Shown: piece by piece, positions 60,401 through 64,000 of the stretch | How positions within the stretch are numbered: the stretch's first letter is position 1 | How the letters are laid out: every line of letters begins with the position of its first letter | Source: Congeria kusceri | Taxonomy: Eukaryota > Mollusca > Bivalvia > Myida > Dreissenidae | Assembly (NCBI GenBank): GCA_027627225.1 | Contig: CM051032.1 | Location: 68,793,320-68,857,319, forward strand | Direction of reading: 5' to 3' | Length of the DNA: 64,000 nucleotides | Made by a program: the position numbers and the translations under genes | Notes under the pieces: generated by a model | The model's input: only the letters and a program-made list of their open reading frames with translations | What the model was told of the DNA's origin: nothing | Database searches by the model: none

Positions 60401-61215
60401 TCGTTTAAACATCAATCGTACAAGGTGGAGAGTGGGACTACGTTATATTCAGCACTGTTCGATCTCTGCCCGAGTACAAAATTGAGAAAAACCCAACGTT
60501 GGGCTGGTGCAAACACAATCTGGGCTTCATCACTGACCGTAACCAGGTCAACGTGGCCATAACGAGAGCTCGGAAAGGCTTAGTCATAATTGGTAACCTT
60601 TTTCCTATTAGAATTAACAATAGTGTTAAAGTTTGTTGTAGTTTTCGCTTTTCATCGTGATTTAAGCTAAAGTGGGATTACTCATACAAGTATGTGTGCA
60701 CACCAAAACCAAATAACCCATTTGTTTCTCACTGTTTCTGCTCTTAATTCATAAAATGTTGTGATCACAGTTTTTTCTTGCATCCTCCACGTCTTAATTT
60801 GGTTTGTCTAGGCAATAGAAATCTCCTCCAATGCGACCCTGTCTGGCGCAAAATGATCGAGTATTACGACAGAGGAGGTTGCGTTATGCCAGCTAACCAA
60901 TTCCCGCAACAAGGCGTTGGAAAGTCGAGACAGCAACTTCTGCAAGAGCGAACAGCTATTAATATGCAAAGATACGGAGACACGTTGTTTGAATCGGGCG
61001 TAGGTCAAACAACATTTTGGGACGGTCCTTTTGACCTGCCTGATAACGACGATAGCGATGACGATTACTTTGGCGGTACACTGAATGGGGATGTTTCGTG
61101 GACCCAGGTATCGTCCGGTCGAGAGGGTGGTGCCGCTAGAGCACTCCGAAACCAGAGAGGGGGTCGGGCAACACAGATAGGCAGAGGTGATACCCGCACC
61201 TACAGGCAACAATAA
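37369..61215 (+). CDS. HELZ2-like: TPR-RNB-SF1 helicase protein related to HELZ2, 19 exons
   Basis: Nineteen exons join in phase throughout: 37369-37587, 40062-41213, 44578-44784, 45866-45905, 47853-47965, 49472-49675, 50955-51068, 51311-51442, 51820-51889, 52083-55791, 55915-56003, 57435-57599, 57901-58038, 58154-58539, 59063-59293, 59504-59800, 59972-60122, 60425-60592, 60812-61215. The product is 2662 residues. Approximate order: hydrophobic segment (4-20), low-complexity region with 34-residue repeats (74-457), TPR-like helices (458-727), basic stretch (about 740-760), RNase II/RNB nuclease (about 950-1650), UPF1-like helicase (about 2017-2560), acidic and Gly/Arg-rich tail. RNB plus a UPF1-type helicase in one chain is the signature of HELZ2, an RNA helicase-exoribonuclease of vertebrates. 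Unlike HELZ2 I see no helicase before the RNB domain. The likely role is ATP-driven unwinding and 3'-5' decay of RNA. The least certain parts are exons 1, 4, 5 and 7. Confidence 0.8.
38194..38205 (-). promoter_or_regulatory. Possible IRF/ISRE-type site
   Basis: The reverse complement reads GAAACTGAAAGT, a match to the GAAANNGAAA core of interferon-response elements. A second weaker site, GAAAATGAAAGT, lies on the + strand at 37972-37983. Both are in intron 1. Such words arise by chance in AT-rich DNA, so function is speculative. Confidence 0.2.
38957..39041 (+). repeat. tRNA-derived SINE or tRNA pseudogene
   Basis: TAGCTCAGTTGG is a perfect RNA polymerase III A box, and about 55 bp on AGTTCGATACC is a near-perfect B box. 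The ends (GCAGAAT and CTTGTGG) do not pair into an acceptor stem, and the anticodon arm is too long, so this is not a working tRNA. Confidence 0.55.
39139..39295. repeat. 25-bp minisatellite, about 6 copies
   Basis: Units of TATAGCGCATTTCTATCATC followed by ATCTG, nearly identical, in intron 1. Confidence 0.85.
40062..41213 (+). CDS. HELZ2-like: Helicase gene exon 2: low-complexity region with 34-residue repeats
   Basis: The acceptor AATTTCTTTGCAG opens 384 codons in phase 0, closed by the donor CAG|GTATGT. The encoded stretch is hydrophilic, rich in Ser, Asp, Gly, Pro and Asn, and begins with a Lys/Arg-rich segment (KPRKATKKSHNKSGRRN). Its C-terminal half has about 3.5 copies of a 34-residue repeat marked by FSFPD and SFKSG/TFKSG words, with Pro, Asp, Gly and Ala positions conserved. 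I recognise no domain; disorder is likely. The long open frame and clean splice sites make it a real exon. Linkage to exon 3 rests on phase. Confidence 0.7.
43523..43618. repeat. Inverted repeat (hairpin) in intron 2
   Basis: AGTCAAATTGTTTTCCT on the left pairs with AGGAAAACAATTTGACT on the right, across a loop of about 50 bp. It may be the remnant of a small inverted-repeat element. Confidence 0.6.
43690..44560. repeat. 48-bp minisatellite before exon 3
   Basis: Units of about 46-48 bp contain CGCATATTCCTAAATGTGTA, then TCAACATA and a CAATGACCC stretch. Early copies are regular (offsets of 48 bp at 43703, 43751 and 43799) and later copies degenerate. The same family recurs in intron 6. Confidence 0.8.
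44578..44784 (+). CDS. HELZ2-like: Helicase gene exon 3: first TPR-like helices
   Basis: The acceptor ATCACCACAG precedes ATGGCGGGCG, and 69 codons end at CAG|GTAGGT. The product AVDDGDFEEARKLALQAI has the small-residue spacing of a TPR helix pair (G at position 8, A at position 20 type). The first codon is ATG in a fair Kozak context, so it could be an alternative translation start, giving a 2205-residue protein without exons 1 and 2. The last 40 bases and the donor are duplicated at 44821-44866. Confidence 0.75.
44821..44866 (+). repeat. Duplicate of the exon 3 end and donor
   Basis: CTTTGCGGACTGGTTTTGGG and what follows repeat the exon 3 end (44743-44788) with few changes, including CAACCAGGTAG, a second consensus donor. 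The copy has lost three bases of the exon sequence. Confidence 0.8.
45392..45470. repeat. (TA)n microsatellite
   Basis: An uninterrupted run of about 39 TA dinucleotides in intron 3. Confidence 0.95.
45866..45905 (+). CDS. HELZ2-like: Helicase gene exon 4 (short, two possible donors)
   Basis: After the acceptor TTCGTTGCAG the frame reads IGDYIQSARYFYT in phase 0, a typical TPR first helix. Donor ACAG|GTCAGT at 45906 gives phase 1. A second donor GCAG|GTTATT at 45951 also gives phase 1 and would add 15 residues (beginning GQYWASYQLINMRSA). I prefer the first for its stronger donor. Confidence 0.5.
46495..47476 (+). mobile_element. Internally deleted mariner-family transposon
   Basis: The ends GAGGGCTGTTTCATAAATT and its inverted copy lie directly inside TA dinucleotides (46493-46494 and 47477-47478), the Tc1/mariner target duplication. 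The terminal repeats extend about 28 bp, to GCGGAATT. The interior (about 46838-47270) holds a broken mariner transposase: the N-terminal helix-turn-helix (FVYKWHARFRDGR) is followed at once by the C-terminal SPYSPNLAPIDF and FKNALRGQR segments. The middle of the catalytic domain is missing and a stop follows DFR, so the element cannot move itself. Confidence 0.85.
46838..47273 (+). pseudogene. Mariner transposase fragment
   Basis: The frame starts MSSHNRLTSTDDVQLRSV, keeps a recognisable N-terminal DNA-binding region of about 65 residues, then jumps to the C-terminal PYSPxLAPxDF motif. A TGA interrupts it after about 76 codons. Downstream FKNALRGQRLKH and a final VTTSKK remain readable in the same frame. 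At least the first two catalytic aspartates are lost with the deletion. Confidence 0.8.
47853..47965 (+). CDS. HELZ2-like: Helicase gene exon 5: TPR-like segment
   Basis: The acceptor GCCGTTTCAG and donor CGT|GTAAGT bound 113 nt, reading (A)TLFDGRWTEKEHMAVSSLLW and on to ELFMAQR. The incoming phase (one base from exon 4) and the outgoing phase 0 both fit. The acceptor is good but a further-upstream exon start cannot be excluded, because the frame is open for 200 bp 5'. Confidence 0.55.
47966..49471. other. Intron 5 of the helicase gene
   Basis: Mostly occupied by the repeat at 48121-48950; the remainder is AT-rich with nothing recognised. Confidence 0.5.
48121..48950. repeat. Dispersed repeat with about 155-bp internal units
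   Basis: The sequence opens TACCCCACGAACGAAGTTTG and a run of G. It then has four imperfect units marked by GATAACTCAAGAA...CTTGACATATT, ACAAACCACTAAATTTTGAC and AGAGTTATGGCC, at roughly 150-160 bp spacing. No frame and no clear terminal repeats. The style matches common mollusc dispersed repeats of unknown class. Confidence 0.6.
49472..49675 (+). CDS. HELZ2-like: Helicase gene exon 6: TPR-like segment
   Basis: The acceptor CCCTCGTTACAG opens 68 codons in phase 0 that include LDKIAKLAEKRKKWRLCLL and GRKEAMWRTARCCLEV, amphipathic helices rich in Ala, Leu, Lys and Arg. The donor is GTG|GTAAGC. The last 16 bases, the donor and about 50 bases of intron are duplicated at 50043-50100. Confidence 0.75.
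49745..50040. repeat. Minisatellite of the intron 2 family
   Basis: Units of about 45 bp with ATGCATATTCCTAACTGTGT and ATCAACATAACAACAATGAC, the same consensus as the array before exon 3 about 5 kb upstream. Confidence 0.8.
50043..50100 (+). repeat. Duplicate of the exon 6 end and donor
   Basis: AGATGCTGTTTGCAAGTGGT followed by AAGCGCCATCTA repeats the exon 6 end (AGATGCTGTTTAGAAGTGGT) and its intron start. The donor GTAAGC is intact. Confidence 0.85.
50955..51068 (+). CDS. HELZ2-like: Helicase gene exon 7: TPR-like segment
   Basis: The frame reads FCDYDDVEAFELWSKALC and on to DLALKKCELALQYCQ, a TPR helix pair, and ends at CAG|GTATAC in phase 0. The stronger-looking acceptor CTATTCAG at 50943 would start LQEF in the wrong phase for exon 6. 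The AG at 50953-50954 restores phase 0 and is used here. Either the start is off by a few residues or a small exon is missing before it. Confidence 0.6.
51311..51442 (+). CDS. HELZ2-like: Helicase gene exon 8
   Basis: The acceptor TGTTTTTTAAG is followed by TEEDRKRLETMRDEISVKIQ, then a less regular stretch up to SVANGT, with donor ACT|GTACGT. It is 44 codons in phase 0 at both ends. The charged helix probably caps the TPR region. Confidence 0.7.
51820..51889 (+). CDS. HELZ2-like: Helicase gene exon 9: basic Ser/Arg segment
   Basis: A short exon reading VTNNHRSKSPDSDRSRRKRR and then HKR, ending with one base of a Pro codon at donor C|GTAAGT. With the start of exon 10 (PKARSPS) it makes a strongly basic, serine-containing stretch that could be a nuclear localisation or RNA-binding segment. 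The acceptor AACTAATAG is fair. Confidence 0.65.
52083..55791 (+). CDS. HELZ2-like: Helicase gene exon 10: RNB ribonuclease
   Basis: This is one 3.7-kb exon of 1236 codons. It starts PKARSPSLATPDAVEAQRR, passes a Gln/Arg-rich and an Asp/Glu-rich segment, then enters the nuclease. Cold-shock-like beta strands come first (about residues 950-1150 of the full protein). The RNB core follows, with D1206, D1212, D1214 and D1215 in IDPPDAKDLDDAL, the exact spacing of the four metal-binding aspartates of bacterial RNase II. The late RNase II signature HFTSPIRRYNDL is present near 1540. An S1-like region and an acidic DDEDDDE run end the exon. All catalytic acids are kept, so 3'-5' exoribonuclease activity is expected. 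The donor is CG|GTAGGA. Confidence 0.9.
55915..56003 (+). CDS. HELZ2-like: Helicase gene exon 11: linker
   Basis: After the acceptor TTGTTTTTGCAG the exon reads (R)TESFIKKLPSCGDSLAVKI and on to ISDL, with donor G|GTATCA in phase 1. If the donor were skipped, the frame would stop three codons later, giving a nuclease-only protein ending ISDLGIS. Confidence 0.75.
56004..57434. repeat. Intron 11, filled by a dispersed repeat with about 155-bp units
   Basis: From about 56160 to 57370, six or so imperfect units are marked by CTACCAAAGTTGCTCAAA, ATGGCCGCCAGGG, TTTTTCCTTATATGG, TTGAAAAC and TTTCACAGAAATGTTCCTT. The unit contains a GCGTGCGTGCGTCCGTCCGT start at 56215-56234. No protein frame was found. 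Confidence 0.65.
57435..57599 (+). CDS. HELZ2-like: Helicase gene exon 12: Q motif and start of Walker A
   Basis: The exon reads (D)RDHAHIVTTLRERDLYFVA, then LPRNNVKQQEAIDKAL, the Q-motif region of UPF1-like helicases, and FTLIQGPPG, the first half of the P-loop. The P-loop is split by the intron within a Gly codon (donor G|GTAAAT). Confidence 0.85.
57901..58038 (+). CDS. HELZ2-like: Helicase gene exon 13: Walker A lysine and motif Ia
   Basis: The exon completes GPPGTGKT and continues TYTGIKLMYLFDKIN up to VLFCGPSNKSVDLVA, motif Ia of superfamily 1B helicases. Acceptor CGATTTCCAG, donor GCCA|GTAAGT. Confidence 0.9.
58154..58539 (+). CDS. HELZ2-like: Helicase gene exon 14: domain 1A continuation
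   Basis: 128 codons starting (K)WMLDRMGPFKPNFVRVYG, with a Lys-rich middle and ending DVILCTTAVGSNPKVLEA, motif Ic/II approach (compare VILCTxxxxx in UPF1 relatives). Acceptor TCATCCATTGCAG, donor CAG|GTGAGA in phase 0. Confidence 0.85.
58540..59062. other. Intron 14, nothing recognised
   Basis: An AT-rich 523-bp intron. It contains TGACGTCA near 58688 and a TATTCAATAC-like stretch; no exon or ordered repeat was seen. Confidence 0.5.
59063..59293 (+). CDS. HELZ2-like: Helicase gene exon 15: Walker B and motifs III-IV
   Basis: The exon reads VIVDEAGMCPEP (DEAG Walker B, D2250/E2251), LIGDHKQLRP (motif III) and LNEQYRM (motif IV), all in the order and spacing of UPF1-like helicases. Donor ATG|GTAAGT in phase 0. 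Confidence 0.95.
59504..59800 (+). CDS. HELZ2-like: Helicase gene exon 16: domain 2A start
   Basis: The exon opens HPAICEFPSRQFYDKKLVT, the usual continuation of QYRM, and ends EAEIQEV. The donor is GTG|GTGCGT, phase 0. A segment with HVRITTVECPYGDCP is less conserved and holds several cysteines. Confidence 0.85.
59972..60122 (+). CDS. HELZ2-like: Helicase gene exon 17: motif V
   Basis: The exon reads IRIYRYLGEQTSYEKVCIIS, QYNAQ and TNVSTVVSSQG, the motif V region that leads to the GxExD sequence in UPF1 relatives. Acceptor TTTATCAG, donor G|GTAGGC. Confidence 0.9.
60425..60592 (+). CDS. HELZ2-like: Helicase gene exon 18: motif VI
   Basis: The exon reads (G)GEWDYVIFSTVRSLPE, then GFITDRNQVNVAITRARKG, motif VI with both arginines of TRAR. 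The donor is G|GTAACC. The acceptor is TCGTACAAG; its pyrimidine tract is poor. Confidence 0.9.
60812..61215 (+). CDS. HELZ2-like: Helicase gene exon 19: C-terminus
   Basis: The exon starts (G)NRNLLQCDPVWRKMIEYY, the helix that closes UPF1-like helicase cores, then PDNDDSDDDYFGG (acidic) and a Gly/Arg-rich tail with RNQRGGRATQIGRGD. TAA is at 61213-61215. RGG-like tails commonly bind RNA. AATAAA overlaps the stop codon. Confidence 0.85.
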
Positions 61216-63454
61216 AAGGAATAGATGTTAAAGCACCTAACATATGCTGTGGCGACGACACAGTTTACTTCAGGAAGGTCGATTATTAATAATTGTCACT
61301 AAGCTATGTCGTATATTTATGTTGTTAAGGCGTAATTGCATGTGTTGTTTGTAGATAACCATGTATATTTCCTATTACCTTCTATCTTAAATCATGTTAA
61401 ATTGTTGAATCATGTGTTCGTAGTTTTATGTTGTAATTTTTTGCGTTGTTTGGAAAAAATCATGTGTATTTCGACAAAAGTAACCGTTTTGTTTTTAATC
61501 GTGTTAAAATGTGAAATATCCTGCCTATTTCGTTAGTAGTTACCATTGAATGATTTAATAATTGTTTTATGGTGTAATTAGATGCCTCTTTTGTAAATAA
61601 TCAAGGCATCGTTGTTGTATTTTATATCTTGTTGAATTGTTGGTTAACCGTATAAATTACCTATGTTGCGACATAAATTATCATATTGTCTTGGATCATG
61701 ATAATGTGAACTATGATGTACATAGCGTTTATTATATACATGTGCTTGTATGCTTAAATGCAAATCATCATTTGTTTTTTCAACCATAACATAGTTTTCT
61801 TGTATTATATATTCAGATTTTATCATAGATCCTGATGTGAAGTATTATGTTCACGTATATTATGCGATTCGATTGCAGAAATAATATTGTTTTGTATTTA
61901 ATCAAGATGTTGTCATGCTTACATTTGTTTGCGGATCATTGTATCAATAATCATTCTATAAATTAGTTTGTTACATAGGATATACTTACCCTTTATGTTA
62001 CAAAAACGATCACAATTTATCTCCAAGCATGGCCGTTTTTATAATGTATTATGTATGTTATCATTTTTATCATTGCGTCGATTTATTGTGGTGCTCCTTG
62101 TTTATTATGTATTCAACAGTATTCAATGGCTCTGGTATGAGATTGTCGTATGTTTTGTCTTTCATGTATGTTTCGATAGAAATCATTATTTTACCTTTGA
62201 TTCCGATGTACTTTATTGTGTTACTAATCGTGTATTTGGTATGTTTTTAGTGAAGTAATTATTTTGATGCCAACGTGTGTTGTTGATCTCAGTTTTGTAC
62301 ACATGTGTTGCTTTGTATACTTTACTTTGTATAGTACAAATGTATATAATTTTATAATGTTTTCAATGTGAGTATTTTTATTAACCACGAATCCATCCAT
62401 TTCCCTAATGATTTCTATTTTTTAAGCTATACTCTAGTTTTATGTCAGTTAGTGTTATATTTTTGTAAATAATATCAATTTTAACAAAATGATAAAAAGT
62501 ATGTGTTACTTAATAGGTTTGAAAGAGCAAACCCATATATTGTTGCGACAGCAATTGGCAACCATAGAAACGATAGATTAATTAAGTAACAGGGGATATA
62601 CTGTTGTAACTTATACAGAAATCTTTTTGGGTAATTGAAGCCATACGTTCGCCTTGTATTTTGAAGTACATAGTTTATGATACTTGAAAAACGGCATATG
62701 CTGATTATCCTGTAATTGTGACACGTATTATTTTATAAATTGCAATTGCTAGATGTGCTATGTCGTTCATATATGTGCTATATTTCAGTCCTTGTTTATA
62801 AGTTATACATTCTATGTTTTCCTATTGATTTGCTTTAAAATATTTATAATACTGAATATCATGTTTTGTGTTATGTTACATTATTCGTGATTATTTCTGG
62901 ATTGCAATTATACCTGTATTTAAATTGATAATATCTTTACAACCTTCTTTCCTAAATGGTGTTTCTGAAATCATAAAACCACTGAAAACTGTAAAAAGTA
63001 TGCTTTGTTTGCTTTGTTGTAAATTCTTCATTTTTGTTTTACCATTTTGGGATAAGAACAAAGTCATGCGCAATCATGTAGTAGCACGAGAATTTACGTT
63101 CCATTTCTTTTCATGTCTTTCAATTTCTGTGATACATTTTTTATTCTGTTTTTTTTTTCATTCAGCTGAATTTCAGCTGTTTTTTAAATATTTTCTTTTG
63201 TATTCAAGCTGGTTGTGCTTTTCGCTTGAAGTTACAAATAAAGTCACAAAAAAAGAAGTAGTTGTTTCCTTGTTATTACAACAACCTTTTCACTTGCGTG
63301 TAGAACAGTTTCAACTAAAATATGGTCAATTTAGTATGAACATCATTTGGCTATTACAAAAATGCTCGTTTGAGATGCAGCAAGGATATCAGTGAAACTG
63401 ATCTGATGGATGCTTCCCGATTATAATGTTGCTGGGAATGAATGGCGCTTATAC
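61216..63454. other. 3' UTR and flank, no further gene
   Basis: AT-rich, T-heavy sequence with many ATGTTG and TTTTAT words. AATAAA occurs at 61211-61216 (over the stop codon) and near 63236. A 175-codon frame at 62868-63395 is Phe/Leu/Ile-rich and looks like composition. I see no reliable end of the transcript. Confidence 0.5.
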
Positions 63455-64000
63455 TTTTAGGTCACCTGAGCACAAAATGCTCAAGGGTGAGCTATTTTGG
63501 TTAGTCACTGTCCGGCGTCCGTCTTTCTCTAAAACCGCTTTGCGGACTTGAACCAAATTTCACAGGAATGTTCGTGTGATGGCCCTTTAACAAATTCCTT
63601 CAAGTCATTTGATTATATGGAAAACTCTGGTTGCCATGGCAACCAAAACCTAAAAAACTGAATACGATTTGATCGATATTATTGTAATTAAAGTAAATTC
63701 ATGTCTTTAATGAATATATCAATTTCGTTGATAAAAATGTGTACAAACACAACATCTATATGTATGTTTTTTTATCATACCAAATCATATAGTTTAAGAG
63801 ATCTACTGACGTATTTTAAAACTTGGAACCTTGCGTAATTAGATCTAATTCAATTTCATGTGTGTGCTGTCTTTAACATGGTCAAACTATGAACATGATT
63901 ATAGAGCTGTGTAATGATGTTTCAAAGCAAAAAAAATATTGAATTTTACAAAATTAACATAATTAATTGAACTGCAAACGATAATTTTATAGCTTAAAAA
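63455..64000. repeat. Dispersed repeat running off the window
   Basis: The sequence begins GGTCACCTGAGCACAAAATG with a hairpin (GAGCAC/ATGCTC), then GGTGAGCTATTTTGGTTAGT and CGTCCGTCTTTCTC. This opening is, from recollection, that of a widespread bivalve dispersed repeat. The right end is not reached. Confidence 0.5.

Noticed and set aside
61211..61216. AATAAA overlapping the helicase stop codon as the main poly(A) signal
   Set aside because: It arises from the final Gln-stop codons (CAA TAA AA); use would leave almost no 3' UTR. It cannot be confirmed without transcripts.
62868..63395. A 175-codon frame downstream of the helicase gene
   Set aside because: It is dominated by Phe, Leu, Ile and Cys from T-rich sequence, with no recognisable domain and no codon pattern like the nearby exons.

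Overview
This window is animal nuclear DNA: AT-rich, intron-bearing and full of short non-autonomous transposons and minisatellites. The gene content (a DEG/ENaC channel and a TPR-RNB-helicase protein related to vertebrate HELZ2) and the style of the dispersed repeats suggest a mollusc, most likely a bivalve. That placement is inference, not something the sequence proves.

Layout. (1) 1-3.2 kb: flanking or intronic DNA with a degraded hAT-like element (450-1225) and a foldback element with a 6-bp target duplication (2345-2946). (2) 3.3-13.2 kb, + strand: the 3' half of a DEG/ENaC sodium-channel gene in six exons whose splice phases all agree (3284-3494, 8729-8804, 9993-10050, 11171-11241, 11733-11808, 12829-13152). 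The exons supply the cysteine-rich extracellular domain, the CxCxxPC motif, the second membrane helix with its GxS filter, and a basic cytoplasmic tail. (3) 13.2-16 kb: a 3' flank with a poly(A) signal, a MITE copy and a purine-rich minisatellite. (4) 16.0-36.4 kb: one very large 19-bp satellite, about 17.6 kb and roughly 900 monomers, interrupted by a 2.1-kb transposon (which itself carries a Mutator-like foldback element) and by a 0.67-kb solo LTR. (5) 37.4-61.2 kb, + strand: a complete-looking 19-exon gene of about 2662 codons. It encodes an N-terminal hydrophobic segment, a low-complexity region with 34-residue repeats, helical TPR-like repeats, a basic stretch, an RNase II/RNB nuclease with all four catalytic aspartates, and a UPF1-type superfamily 1 helicase. 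(6) 61.2-64 kb: AT-rich 3' flank ending in a dispersed repeat.

The most unusual theme is tandem amplification or duplication of exon-intron junctions. The donor of the DEG/ENaC CxCxxPC exon is the first of about 23 tandem 33-bp units, about a dozen of which still carry a consensus GTAAGT donor. The acceptor of a later exon of the same gene resembles the minisatellite that precedes it. In the helicase gene, the 3' ends of exons 3 and 6, donors included, each have a second copy a short way into the following intron.

The two genes have no obvious functional link. The channel would act at the plasma membrane in cation flux. The nuclease-helicase would act on RNA, and by analogy with HELZ2 possibly in stress or antiviral RNA turnover. 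All gene models come from reading splice sites, phases and protein motifs by eye; no alignment or transcript data were available.
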